Below are positions 22,149-35,957 of a DNA stretch of 64,000 nucleotides, one piece after another. The stretch comes from Oscheius onirici (lineage: Eukaryota; Nematoda; Chromadorea; Rhabditida; Rhabditidae), in NCBI GenBank assembly GCA_932521025.1, contig OW051469.1, positions 4,414,398 to 4,478,397 of the forward strand, in the 5' to 3' direction. Position numbers and translations under genes: made by a program. The notes under the pieces are model-generated. The model was not told where the DNA came from and made no database searches. It saw only the letters and a list, made by a program, of their open reading frames with translations. Each line of letters starts with the position of its first letter. The stretch's first letter is position 1.

Positions 22149-23280
22149 TGTCTCGCGAAACTATGCAACTCTCTGGAGGAGATGTCATCGGAAACACTCC
22201 TCTTCTTCGTCTGAACCGTGTTACTGAAGGACTGAAGGCTACCATCGCCGTCAAGCTGGAGTACATGAATCCGGCCGGTTCTGTCAAGGATCGTATTGCC
22301 TTCAACATGATCGAGACTGCTGAGAAGGAGGGAAAGGTAAGAGTTTTTGAATAAAATAATAGTCTGAGCTTTCAGATCACTCCTGGTAAGACTATTCTGA
22401 TCGAACCCACTTCTGGAAATATGGGAATCGCTCTAGCCTACTGTGCCGCCTTGAAGGGATACAAACTCATCTTGACCATGCCTGCCTCGATGAGTATCGA
22501 GCGTCGCTCTCTTCTGAAGGCCTACGGAGCCGAGGTCGTCTTGACCAACCCGGCTACAGCTGTCAAGGGAGCCGTCGAAAGGGCCCAGGAGCTGGCTGCT
22601 GCCATTCCCAACGCCTACATTCTGAACCAATTCGCCAATCCGGCAAATCCGGCTGCCCATTACAAGACCACTGGCCCGGAAATCTGGAAGCAGACTGAGG
22701 GAAAGGTCGACATGGTCTGTTTTGGAGTTGGATCTGGAGGTACCTGCACTGGAGTCGGTCGCTATCTGAAGGAGAAGAACCCGAACATTGAAGTGTTCCC
22801 TGTAGAGCCGGTCGAGTCGTCTGTCATCAATGGACTTCCTCATTCTCCTCATAAGATTCAAGGTGAGAAGACGATATTGACAAAAATATTGCTTTGTTCA
22901 GGAATGGGAATTGGAATGATCCCCGAAGTTCTTGACCTGAAACTCTTCAAGGAGGCTCTCCGCGTTCATTCTGACGATGCCATCGCCATGGCCAAGCGTC
23001 TGGCTATCGAAGAAGCCATTTTGGGAGGAATCTCTTCCGGAGCCAATGTATGTGCTGCCATCCAGTTGGCAAAGCGTCCAGAGAACGAGGGAAAGCTTAT
23101 CGTGACGACAGTGAACAGTTTTGGTGAACGTTATCTGTAAGTTTTTATCTCCAGACTGAAAACAAATCAATTTCTAGGTCCACCGCCCTATATTCTGAAA
23201 TCCGTGAGGCTGCCGCCGCCATGGAAATGACCAGCTTTGAAGACGCTCTCGTCACTTGCAAAAAGTTTTTGGGCATTTAA
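22148..23280 (+). CDS. cysl: PLP-dependent cysteine synthase / beta-cyanoalanine synthase family
   Basis: Four exons (22148-22336, 22376-22862, 22902-23136, 23178-23280) encode about 337 residues. The PLP lysine sits in NPAGSVKDR near residue 45. The substrate loop is [20 protein letters not shown], where O-acetylserine sulfhydrylases normally have TSGNTG. The phosphate-binding loop is [15 protein letters not shown], and [20 protein letters not shown] plus [12 protein letters not shown] complete the family pattern. Such enzymes replace O-acetylserine or cysteine side groups with sulfide or cyanide. In nematodes the CYSL proteins act in H2S and cyanide metabolism and hypoxia signalling. The Met in TSGNMG is the residue found in plant cyanoalanine synthases, which favours cyanide detoxification, but this is inference. 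An AATAAA lies near 23320. It is convergent with the laminin gene. Confidence 0.95.
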
Positions 23281-23359
23281 TCTTAAATTGTTTCGTACCT
23301 TTATAATTAACAGATTCATTAAATAAACAGTAAAGAACCGGAGATGGGTTAAAGTATTA

Positions 23360-26300
23360 TTAGTTGACGGGACATTCTTCCTTGTTGACATCGCCGAAAG
23401 TCTCCATGCTGGCAATGTCGAGCTGCTTCTTGCGACGGATGACGCGGCTCTTCTTGTCTCCGTAGTTGACAATTCGAACACAGCCGACGTAGTTCTCTGA
23501 AAATTGAAGAATCAGTAAGTTTTATTTTCATAACAAGAGGTTCTTTCAACACTTTTGATATAACTTCCAGATAAGTCATTTCTTGTCGTGTTCACTATTC
23601 GAAAAAGTAGCTCAATCAAAAACTTACTGAATCAAACTAGTTTGAAGTAAAACAGGCTTAAAATAGATGTTTTGAATTGGTTCAGAGTAGACAAGTTAAC
23701 TCTGTAGAGTTTCCTTAGTTACACAAAAGCTACTCTTCCCATCAGGTTGGTATCCCGTCTCCCTCTCGACCGTCTGCTCAGTAGATCTACCAGGACAAAA
23801 GATGGACGACTACCGGACTCTCTACAGGGACGTCGTCTGGACATCGTCAGTCCTGTTACCCCAGTCGATGAACGAAAAAGGACTCGGTCTCGAATGAACG
23901 CTATCTGGAGAGATGAGAGCCGAGCAGAGGAAGCCTCATCGACGTCAAAATCTCCGGATCTACCATCTCCTACTTTCTAGCCAAAACCGTGAGTATTTTC
24001 TACTTTTCTGGACTCTTAATCCCCATCCACTTACCCTTGGTAGCGAGACCCTGATTAGTGACTCCTTCCGGAACACCTCCCAAATAGATTGGATCGTTGG
24101 TAATCGTGTCGGGCTTTTTGTTCTTCTTCATGATCTGAAGGTTGCTCTTTCCGTCGACGGTAAGAGTCATGAGATTTTTCTTCTTCATGATTTTGATCGA
24201 ATGCCAGTGTCCGTCACAGAGTCCGTTGTTCTCTGGAGGAGTGTAGACCATGACATCTGCGCCAGCTCCACTGTCAACGGTAAACTGAAAAAAGGTTACT
24301 TACTCTAGTGAAAATATAAGAGTTTACCTTGACGGAACCGTTGAGGATCTGAACAGTCAAATATTCGACTTTTCCGACAGAGAGCAGGATGGCATTGTCG
24401 GTTCTGGGACGAATCTCCAGATCGGCAGCGAACGTCTGTCCAATGTGGTACTCTTTCTTCAAGATAGCATGACCACCATCCGGACCGAAGAAGATTCCGT
24501 GTTCGTAGAAGGCCTGGCAGGGAACGGTGTTGAATTCTTTCGGCTCCTGATCGAACTTCTTCTCATTGAGTTTGAGATCTCGGATACAACCACCGAACTC
24601 AGACTTGGCGTTCAGTAGTGTCTTTACGTAGGCAGTCAGATCGGCTGGGACTCCTCCAACATATAGCGGAGCGTCAGTATCGATAGGAGCATTGCCCTTG
24701 ACTGAAGTGACATCGGTACTGTCATCATCGACCACGAGATGAGCCTCTTCCATGTTTCTGGTGGCTCGGACTGAGTGCCATTGGCCGTCGAGGATGGAAC
24801 GACTGGACTTGACGAGAACCTGGAATGATAGTAATTAAGTTGGATTCTCTCTTGACTCACCTGTCCAGCTCCGGCATCATAAGAGAAGACGAGTTTTCCA
24901 TCCATGATGAACAGAGCCACATGATCAGTCTGTTTCTCGTTCGTAGCTAAGAAGATGACTCCGCTGGCGGCTGTGGCTCTGACTTGAAGAGAGAAAGTTC
25001 CCTTCTTATCGAAAGCATCCGGAATCTCCAAATACTCCAGATGACTGTTTGCGGCAGCACCGAAACGTGTTCCATCACTGTCAGAGAACTCTCCACGAGG
25101 AGTCTTCGGCAAGGCGCAGGATCCTTCGGGTCTTGGCTGAAAAATGACGAGACTGTACAGAAAACCGAAAGATGAAGAACTAAGCGAACTAAGAAAGCAT
25201 GCTAGCAACCGAATAGGGATAGCGAACCAAAGAGGCGTCAGGCGGACTTACAATCGGCGCCAAAGTTACAGCCGGACCGGCTGTGGTCTGAACCAGACCG
25301 GCCGGGGTAAGAGTCGGGGAAGACACCTCTTCCCCTTGCTGAAATGGTATGGGTTTAAATTTTTAAACATACTGATATTTTTTCTTTTTGTCTCTCAATC
25401 TTACCTCAGCTGTAGTCTTGGGACCCTCGGTCGAGGTTGTGACCTCATCTGGAGACATGGTAGTCGGAGCGACAGTAGTTCTGATGACATCATCTCTCAG
25501 AGAGCATCCAGTCAAAGAGACCTCATTGACGATGGCTTTGGAGAAGTCCAGAAGCTCTCCATTAAAGGTGACATCTCCCACACAGCCGACAAACTTTCCA
25601 GAGTCCTGTCGACCAAAAATGATCTGAACGGCCTCTCCCGGCTTGGCATCCTCGCCATTGCTTCGGTCTCCCTGCTTCGAATGGAGATCGTCCACGTCGA
25701 TGCGCAGGTACTGCTTGTTCTTCTTGACCGAAACAAAGTGCCACATCTCGTCGTTGATGTCCGAGACTTCTAGAGACAGTTTGTCTTCTCCAGAAGAAGC
25801 TGTCATTGTTCCGTCCTCGAAGGAAAGAGACAGGAGATCGTCTTCCTCAGTCTTGACTGTGAAGAGAGTAGCGGTCGAGTTCATTGTGGTCTTGAAACGA
25901 AGAGTAACTTCAGCTTCTCCATTGGTTGAGATGTTGTTGAAGATGGCAGAAGCTCTATCGGACAGGATTGAGACGGTACTGACAGTTCCAAGAGGACAAG
26001 AGTTCCTGACTCCCTTGCTTGCTCGGACTCCTCTTCCCTGAAGGTCGACCTCGTCAGAATTGAGTCTGATCGAACGGAGACATCCTCTTAGAGGTTCTAC
26101 CGTTGTTCGGAGATGAACACTGGTTGGCACTCCTCCGAGATAAAAGTTCGGCGAGACGGACAGTTCGGCATTTCCTTTGGGAGCATTGGCGTCAGCCACG
26201 GTCTCGGCATCAACTCCCAGCTTGACATGAATACCGTCTCTGATGACCGATACGGTATGCCATTCTCCGTCGTTCAGATTATTTCTGTCACTCTGCCATG

Positions 26301-29300
26301 ATCCAACTCCCGATCCAAAGTCGACAGACAACTTGACAGCTCCGTCACTCAGTTCCAGTGTCATGAATTCTCGCTCTTTTCCGACAAAGAAGAGAAGACC
26401 GTCGAGACTGTAGGTCAAGAACTGGAGATTGAAGACGGTTCTTTTTCTCGGATTCCAGTGACCGAGCTCGTGAACAATGTATCCTTCTCCATTCAGCGAA
26501 ACTCCCAGATTTTCGACATTGTCCGTGTTACGAGGACGCTTGGGAGAGCCTTGAACATTTGTCTGTCCGCTGTTTTTCGTGTTCCACAGTCCAACTGGCT
26601 CTCCGTGAAGAAGAAGCTCCTCGATATCTCCCTCAAAGTCACGATTTCGGATGGCGCGATCAATTCGACTGTTCCTCGGAATCCCTCCGACAAAGAGCTT
26701 GCTGATGGTCTGGTGCAGGTTCAGAACAGACTTGTTTCCGTCAGAGACGGCTTGTTTCTTCTCTCCGACCTCATCACTTCCGGCCTTGGTCAAGCTGACA
26801 GTAGCAGACTTTCCAATTCGGCGGACGTCAATCCGTCTCCAAAGCATGTCGCTGACTTTCGTGTCCAGACTGACGACCAGAGGCTCGTCTCCAAGATCAA
26901 TGGTCACTTTGGGCTTTCCGTGTTCGACTTCAACAGCAATGTAGTCGTCGGTGGGAACGGCTCTGGTACCTGAAAGATTCAAATAGTAATATTGCCTACG
27001 AAGACCTACCAGCAGATCCTTCTTCGTTACCGAAGAAGAGTGGGATTCCGTGTTCGACGCCGGTTCGGAAGTAGAAGGAGATGTCGGTATGGGCGGCAGA
27101 GCGACTGACACGATGGGGAATGTTCAGATCGAGCGAGCTTCCACGCTCAAAGTGGGCTCCGAGACGGACCTGAAGAGAATTAAAAAAATGTCTCTCTGTT
27201 TCCAATCTTACCCTGTTAGCAGCATCTCTAGCGACAGCGATCATTTCCTTGACCTGAGCCATCTTGTCCTTGATTCCGTCCATCTTGGTCTTTCTCTCGC
27301 TAGCAGAAGTCTTCATAGCCTCGAAGGCAGCCATCAGTTTCGGTTTCAAAGCGTTCAGCTCCTTGATATTGCTCCTGGTGGTCTTGACTCCTTGAATAGC
27401 TTTAGCTCTGGCATCGAAAGCATTCTTGGCGTCCTCTTTGGTCTTTGCCAGTTTCTCCTTGTTCTCATCGAGAGTGGCCTGGATATCAGCACTCATCGTC
27501 TGGACCTGGTCGACCTTCTTCTGGAAATCATCACTGCTGGTTGTAAGAGGGCTCTTCAGAGATTCGTGTAGCTGGCTGCGGGTCTTTTTCATGGTCTCAA
27601 CTTGGTCAGCCAGACTGTCAACTTCTCTCTCCTTCTCCTGTGCTTCAATCGAGAGCTGATCAGCTTCAGTCTTCAGCTTTCCGGTCTCATCTTTCAGTCT
27701 CTTCGATTCGCCTAGAGCTGTCTCGACTTGACCCTTCATCTCAACCAGGTTGTCCTTTTGTCCAGAAGTCAGACTGACAGTCTCGGTGGTAATGTTTTGA
27801 GCATTGATCAACGAGTTGGTCATGTTCTCGTAGACAGAGGCGGCTTCAACGGCAGATTCCGACTCGAGTCTAGTGCTTCCGAATGTTCCGTTTAGTTTCT
27901 CAGCCTCCTGTTTCAGCTCTTCCACTCGTGTTCTTAAAGCAGCTCGGTCAATATCGACTTCACGCTTGAATCGGCTGCCTTCGGCCTTGTTGATGGTGTC
28001 ACGGGCATCTTCCACATTGTCAATGAGAGTCGTGATTGCTTCCGCTGCATCCTTGGCCATTTCGGTCTTGTTGTTGGCTTCCAGAAGAGCATTCTTTACC
28101 AGCTCTCTCTCCTCGGCGACCTTGTCCAAATCACTTTGGATGGCCTTTGAGAGTCCGTTCAGCTTGAACAGGGTCTGGTCACGAGAACGGCGAGTAACGT
28201 CCTCAGACATGGCTTTGGTCTTCTTCAGATACTGCTGGGCACTGGCCAGAGTGTCGGCAAAGTCGCTGTCCTGCTTTCTGGTGCTCTCGAGACGCTCCTT
28301 TTGGGAATCAAGCTTGGATTTCTGCTCATTGATTTTCTCTTCCAACATGGCAAGAGTCTTCTTGGTACTCTCGATCTTCTCCGGTTTATCCATAGCAGTT
28401 GTGGACTCGAGATCCATCAGAATCTTTTGGGCTTCTTTGGGGAAACGGGGATCAATATCCAGAGCAGTCGAAGTACTTCCAATTGACTCTGTCAGTCGAC
28501 GAACAGAATCCACGATGAAACGAGCATATTCGGCGGTGTCTCTGATCTTCTGGACGATAACTGTAGCATTCTCTGTCAGATTGTGAACTCTGTCGACATC
28601 TCTGATGGCGAAGGTGATGGAACGATTAGCTGTGGCCAGCTGGTTGGCTCTCTCGATGACGGCTCCCTTGGCATCTCCGATCAGATTGTTGTACTCACTG
28701 TCAGTGTTGGTCAAGAGCTGTGAAAGCTCCGTGATCTCGGTCAACGCCTTCTTGTTTCTACTGATCCTGGCTCCGACCAAAGTGGCAGAAGAGATGTTGG
28801 ACATGGATCGGTTGACGGCATTTATGCTGACATCGAGAGCATTGAGGTCGGCAATCAAATGGAAGACACATTCGTCGCAACCTGGGAAAGATTGATCATT
28901 GAGTGGAAAATACAGTAAACTCACGTCTGCAGCCAAGAGTTGGGATTCTGAGGTAGCTTCTCTCGCATTGGTCACATCTCGCTCCAGTAGCTCCTTCTTG
29001 ACAGTGACACTGTCCAGTTCTGACGTCACAGACTGTTCCCATTGAGAGATCCGCTTCGCAGTCACATTCTGAAATATATTTTTCATGAGAGACAGAGATA
29101 AAACTCACTGGTACATCCGTGTTCTCCATAGTTCCAGTATCCTTGTTCACAGTGCTCACATCTGAGGCCGGCAGCTCCCGGTCGACAGGCACACTGTCCA
29201 GTGTCGCCGTGACATTGTCCAGAGCTGGCAGCGACGGCACAATGACAGGCATGACAACCGTCACAGCGATTGAATCCCCAGTGGTCGGGAGCACAGCGAT

Positions 29301-32300
29301 CACAGTCCTCTCCGACGACATTGGGTTTGCACTCGCAGTTTCCATTCTGATTATCACAGCGACTGGATCCGCACTGGTCGCAAGCACAGCTGGTGCAGTT
29401 CTTGGCCTCGACGGCGTCTCCATAGAACCAGGAGTCGCACCATTCACAATGTCGACCGTTGGTGTTGGTCTCACACAAATAACAGTCTCCGGTATGGGGG
29501 TGACAACTTCTTGGATCGGTCAGATTGTTGTTGCTGTTGCAACTACACTGTTGACAGCTTCCTCCAGGTCTTGTCGGTTCTCCAAAGTGACCGGCATCAC
29601 AACGCTCACATCTCTCTCCAGTATATCCGGGCTTACATTGACAGGACAGGGTCTCCCCGTACTCTGAGGTCTCACAAGATGTGGCAAAGTTGTTTCCGGC
29701 CTCGGTATAGGGACAGGCACAAGGCATACAGCTGTAGGGCGATCCAGTAGTAGCGTTACCGTAATGTCCCTCGTTACAAAACTCGCAATGCTCTCCATGA
29801 GTGTTGTCTTCACACTCGAAACAGATTCCAGTGTCAGGATCACAAGAGCCGGAATGTCCATTACAGTCACAGGGAACACATGATCCGAGGTAGCTTCCAC
29901 CAGCGACTCGGTAGTATCCGGGAGCACACTGTTGACAGCTGGGACCTTGATAGGGAGCAGGACAGTTACATTGTTCCACAGAACTGGCCTTGATGACGGA
30001 ATCTCCACTGGGAGAAGAAGTCTCCAGACCGAATTCAACCAGACGAACACTGAGAGGAGACTCAAAGTAAGAGGCTTTGATGGTAATGTTTTTCAGAGAG
30101 TGCAGCAGCATCATGAGATCTTCACGAGTGAAGGCCTTTCCGCTCGGGGCGAGGAAGTTCTCAGGTACGAGCTTGACTCTTACAGCAAAAGTCTCTTCCG
30201 GATCAGATGGTTGTTCGGTGGCCCAGAACTCGGCAGTCAGATTGTTTCCTCCATGTAGACGAACATCAGCCTCACTGGACATTTTTCGGTTGTCGTCTTT
30301 GGGAGAGACGGACAGCTTGAACGAGAGAGTCAGACCGTAGCTGGACGTATAGTCTTGACCGTGATTGATGGGAGCATTGAAATAGACCGAAGCTGGTGAG
30401 CCTTCGCCTGATTCGTAGAAGGATTCCTCGTTGTCCAGACTGACTTTTCCATTCGAATCAGTAGTCGTGAATGCTGACATGTCGACGGCACCGATCTGAA
30501 CCGGGAAGAAGCTAGATCTGCACTGTTCGGTGATTCCAAAGCAGAAACAGTCGGCACATCCGAGAGGATTCTCCTTGGACAGGTCGAAAGTTCCTCCCTT
30601 ACAGTTGTCACATCTCTGTCCAACGACGTTCTCCTTACACTGACAAGCAGCAGTGGTAGCGTCACAGATGGCGTCGGTAGTTCCACTCGTCTCACAGCGA
30701 CAGCTGTAGCAGCTTGGGAAGCCATAGAAGCCGGCGAGACAGCGGTCACATTGTCTTCCGCCGACGGATTCGCGACAGAGACACTGTCCACTCTCGGCAT
30801 CGCACTGTTGGGCTCCACCTTCGGATCCCTGAGGTTGACATCCGCAAGGTTGACACCCGATCAGAGGATCGAAACCGAAAGCGTAGCCAACACAGCGGTC
30901 ACAGCTGGTTCCCTCGACGTGGGGAGGACAGAAGCATTGACCGGACTGTTCGTCGCATTGCTGGGAAGTTCCACACTTGCACTCTGGAAGGGAGAGAGTT
31001 TCTGAATTCAAGCTTCTGTGACTTACTGATGCACTCGGGGAAGTTGAAATATCCTGGTGCACAGCGTTCGCATTTTCTTCCGATAACGTTGGCCTTACAC
31101 TTGCACTGTCCACCGTACTCTTCGCAGGCGAAAGATTCTGAGCCGCGAGCGTTACACTCACATGGGAAGGCAGCCGAATTGAATTCTGAGGTCAGGGAGA
31201 AAATCTTTTCCTTGCAGAAGTTCGTAGCATTCGAGGGACAGAAAATATAGATGATCAGAAGCAAAAAAAATAACTTACTGGTTTTGGTAAAAGTTGTCGG
31301 AACACTGAGCGACAAAGTCAGAAGACAGATCGACAGGAAGAGGAACCATGAGACTCTCGCTGAAGGAGCTGTAGGGCACAGCTGTGACCGAGTCCTGGAA
31401 CAGTTCTGTTTGTTAGAGAGACAGAGACAACTAACGATGTAAATGGGTCCCTGTTGAGTATCGTTGAAGTAGAATGTGGCCGTGTACTTGTCCTCGATGA
31501 AGAACTGCTGAATGTCCGGTCTTTCTTTGTCCTGGATCAGAGCTCGACATCCGCTCACAGATGGACAGTAGGTCAAAGGAACGACAGCTTGAGAGAACTG
31601 GTCGTGATACTGTAGCAGAACGGACATGTCGAAAGGAGCATTGTCGGGATTGTAGTAGTGGACGAGGAACTTGTAGTGTCCACGAGTAGGGACAACGCCA
31701 GGAATATCCAGTGTTCCCTTCTCGGCATCCAGACGAACCAGAAAGACATTATTGGGATCGGAGACCTCGAATGGCAGCTTGTCGGCGTTGATGGCGTGGG
31801 CTTTTCCAGGACCCGCTTCGGCTTCAGCAACGATGGCACTAGCAGCCGAAGGGTACTCTTGAGAGAGACATTTGCCGTACTTGCGAACACAGTTGGGGAC
31901 CTGAAAATATGAGAGTACGAGTCACAGAAAGAGAGTTAGTTACCTGTTGAAGGTAGTCGTTACTCCAATCGCTCTTCTTGATCAGCACGATGGCAGCTAG
32001 TCCAAACTCGTGCTGGGGTCCTACTCTGATCTGAGCAGAGCCAGTTCCGGTCTTGAAGGGCACGAAGGGGATGACTCCTCGGTCGGTGACCAGTTCGCGA
32101 CAGAACGTGCTAAAAAAACGTACTGGACTCTCATAGACAACTCACGCGTATGGACAGTGATGAACAACTGCGGATCCATTCAAAAGAGATTCTCCGTCCT
32201 GGAACAGTTCGACATTGATAGGGAAGTTCTTCTCGGCCAGATGATGGTATTCCAAGACTATGGCGTATTCAGCGTCTTCCGGAACTTGGAATTCAGCCTC

Positions 32301-35300
32301 AACGACACGTCCTTCAGCATCAGTTCTGGTGAATGCAGCTTTTCCAACAATTTCGGGTAGAATCTCGACCGGAACGGGTTCGAGAACCGATGTTGTGCCG
32401 TCATCATTTACATTCTTGAACTCTCCGCTGGCCAGGTCGACTCTGACTGATTCTTGCATCGGCGGGTAGAGCAAATCGACACAGATGGTTTCCTTGAGAG
32501 TGTGAGCCTTGCAAGGAGGAGTTCCCTTGACTCTGAGAGAGGTGGCCTCGTAGTATTCGACTGGCAGAACCACTACGTAGTCGAGGAAGAGTCTCTGCTT
32601 TGTAGCAACCGACAGGGACCATCTGCCTGGATTCATGACAAAAGGCTTTCCGTTGACAGTGACTTCCTTGATGCTCGGATCGGTAGTCGGAGCAAATGTG
32701 ACCTTTTCCGTCTGTTCCTGATCGTGAATGGAGTTGGTACGGGGATCAACCGTGATTTGGGCAGTGATTGGAACGGTCGTCGGGTTGTGGAACTTGAAGA
32801 GGAGACGATAGACTGATGACTTCGTAATATCAATGTCCATGATGATCTTCTCCTGAATGGGAGAGAAGACGGCATAACCTCTCCAGCTGAACTCGGGGAA
32901 CTGGTTCTGATCCACGGCGAAGCGAACTGGCTTGTTGTCTTCGGTATGACCGTCTTCTGCTTCGTACTGAAAATACTAGAATTGTCCGAGATCTGTCTAT
33001 CTGTCAACCTGATTGTGCCAGAGCATTGGGAAGTAATGGTTGTCGATGGGCTTGTCACAACGAAGTCCAGTGATCCTGGGTCGGCAGCGACACTGTCCAG
33101 ACTGGCCATTGCATTCGGATCTGATGGATCCTCCAACATCACAGTTGCAAGCTAAAAAAAGGTTTGTATTAGATCAGAAAGAAAGCTTACGTTCGCATCC
33201 CTGCTGGTTGAACGGCTGAAGATTGAAGTAGCCTGGAGCACATTGGTCACACGATCTACCACCGGCATTTCTCTTGCACTCGCACTGACCGGACCTAGAA
33301 AAAAAGTTATTTCAGAACTGATCTAAACTCACTTCTGATCACAGGAATTGGTCTGAGAGATGGTTCCAGCCAGACTACAGTTACAGGAGACGCATCCTCC
33401 CGGATGATGATACTGTAGATCCCAGAAGGTCGGCTTACACTGGTCACAGATTCTTCCAGTTACATGTTCCCTACAGGAACATAGTTCTCCCGGTGCTACT
33501 TTGTCACATCCAGCAAAGTCTTGGGTGACTCCAGAGGGATTGCAGTTGCATTCCTCGCAAGCAGGGAAGTTGTAATGATTCGGCTTGCAGTGGTCGCAGC
33601 GCTCACCTTCGAAGTTGCCCTTACAGTAGCACTGTCCGTTGTTGTCACAGGTCTGTCCCTTGGCTCCCTCGATCAGACAGCTGCAGGCCTTGCAGTTCGG
33701 GTAGTCGAAGAATCCTGCAGCACATTTGTCACAGGCGCGAGAAGTGAAGTTGGCGAAGCAGGGACACTGTCCACTGACGGCGTCACATTCAGGGCTTCTA
33801 GCTCCAGCTCCATCACACTCACAGGATCGACAGTTGGGGTAACCGTAGAATCCGACGTCGCACTTGTCGCATCTTTCTCCGACGAAGCCGGGCTTGCAGA
33901 GACACTGGCCAGTCTGGGAGTCGCATTGACCACCTTCAGTTCCGATCGGGTCACAGTTGCAGTCTGGAATTGGAATGAGTCAGAGAGACAGAAATTAACT
34001 TACATGTGCAGTCAGGAAATCCAAAGTATCCGAGCTGACATTGATCACAAGCCAGTCCACTGTAAGCGCTCTTACAGACACATTGACCGGTCTCAGCTGA
34101 GCAGTTTTTGTGCTCCGATCCGACATCGCTACATTCGCATCCGATGCATCCAGCAGTCACATTAGTGTATCCAGGAGAGCAGGTCTCACAGAAGACTCCA
34201 CCATAGCCCTGTTTACAAGGACACTGTCCGTCAGTTGGCAGACAAGCCTCGTCGACAGTTCCGTCCACCATACATTCACACTTTTTGCACTCCGGAGCAT
34301 CGTAGTAGCCCTTGGCACATCGGTCGCAGTTCTCTCCTTCGAATCGGGCCTGACATTCACAGCGTCCAGTTCTTTCCTCACAGGCTCCGGTATGCTTGGA
34401 TGGGTCACATTCACAGGTCTTGCAGGGACGAAGAGCATCCCAGCTGACTTCTTCGGGTCGGTAGAAGCCGACCTCACACTGGTTACAGTTGATTCCGGTG
34501 GTGTGATCTCTACAGTTCAGACAGCGTCCTCCTCCCTCGTAATTGCCGTTAACGTCGAGTGAGAGTCCAGACTGAGCAAGTTCTTCCTCATAGACACATT
34601 CGTTGGAGCGTCCGAAGCAGTTACAGGCTAAATAATGGTTTTTGGGTACAAAACTTGGGGATACCTACGTTCACAGGTAAAGTTGTTATGAGCTGTGGTA
34701 GGCTGCCATTTCTTCTGTTCATAACCGGGACAGCACTGGTCACACATGTCTCCGCAGGTGTTGTGTTCACAGCTGAAAAAGAGAAGGAACTGACATTGTA
34801 GGTGAATACAGTACAGTAATCTACCAAAGTTGCCAAGGCAGAGCAAAGAATGTTCAAACTCACCGACAAAGTAGAGCTCTTGGTCTCTTCGGGTCCAGGA
34901 TGTCGCAAGTTGAAGCGTGTCCATTGCAGACGCATCTTCCTCCCATTAGAACTTCCTTGATGGCGTAGAAGTACTGAAATCGTCAATTTACTTTTTCCAA
35001 GCCCTCTGACTCACTCTTCTGGTAACTGACGGATCTCTCTGCTCGTTCAGGTCCATCAAATGTCCTTGCAGGGTTCTGGTGCCCAAAAGGCGGATCCTGA
35101 CGTTAGTGGCACGAGTAAAGTTCTGAAGTTCTTCGGAAGTGGCGAAACTGAGACGAGAGGGACGATTTTCGAGAAGATTGATGACAATCTCGGCATTGTC
35201 CAGTGGCTGGATGCTGGAGAAGTCAGTACGGCAGATGACAGACTGGTCTTCGGTGATTGGGGACAAAGTTTCAACTCCAAATCTCCGCATGCATTCGGCA

Positions 35301-35957
35301 GCATTCTCGGCAAAGTAAAACCACGGCTGGAAGGTCTTTCCGTAATCGATAGATCTTTCCAGAATCCAGGTGCTGGGCTTCGGACTGTTGGCCATCTGGA
35401 TCCAGACGTAGGCGACATGAAACTCTTGTTCCAGATCGATGGTGATGTTGACCTTGTTGTACTGCATTCCACGACTCAGAGGAGGCGATTGCCACCAATT
35501 CTCACGACCATCTACCATGTACTCGGCCGGATGACGATCCTGATGACTGCTGGCATCACAATGACCACATCCGTGACCTCCCTAAAGATACAGTAGTCAC
35601 ACAATGAGTACACCTACCAAAGAGAAAGCTTCGCGGGCATTGCGAGCCTCTTGGAAAGGATTAGGATTGGGACTGCTGTCCTGACTGTCCTGGTAAGAGT
35701 ATTGTGAGAAGGGAGAGTACTGGTACGATCCTAAAATTGTACAGTTCGACTGACAATTACTCTAACCCACCAGCAATTGAGCAAAAGGCCTCCTTGATGG
35801 GCTGTCCATTGATTTCTCCACAGGTCGATGTTGCAGTGACGGGTTTCCTATGCGAAATAGTCACCTGTCCGGGAGTGAGAATCTGTACAGGCTGGCCCCA
35901 TATCGGGAGCACACAGCACGCTGCTACCGCTAGTAGCAACGGCGGTCTCCACCGCAT
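23360..35957 (-). CDS. epi-1: Laminin alpha chain, alpha5/alpha3 (EPI-1) type, complete
   Basis: More than 20 exons encode roughly 3,600 residues of a secreted basement-membrane laminin alpha subunit. The order on the minus strand is as follows. A signal peptide ([15 protein letters not shown], 35957). An LN polymerisation domain ([17 protein letters not shown], about 35.7-35.0 kb). A long run of Cys-rich LE repeats (34.95-33.2 kb). A Cys-poor domain without L4 signature (33.1-31.3 kb), as in alpha5 chains. More LE repeats (31.2-30.5 kb). One L4 domain (30.5-30.0 kb). LE repeats (29.95-29.1 kb). A heptad-repeat trimerisation coil (28.9-27.2 kb). LG1-LG3 (27.2-25.5 kb). A Pro/Thr-rich linker (25.27-25.33 kb). 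LG4-LG5, ending [11 protein letters not shown] ... NKEECPVN and the TAA at 23360-23362. Two L4 domains would be expected in an alpha1/2 chain, so the EPI-1/alpha5 type fits better. The LG domains bind integrin and dystroglycan receptors. TTTTCAG ends 11 bases before the ATG, suggesting trans-splicing. Confidence 0.95.

Noticed and set aside
27873-28586. 237-codon plus-strand frame within the laminin coil region
   Set aside because: Antisense of the coiled-coil coding exon, whose composition removes stops on the other strand.
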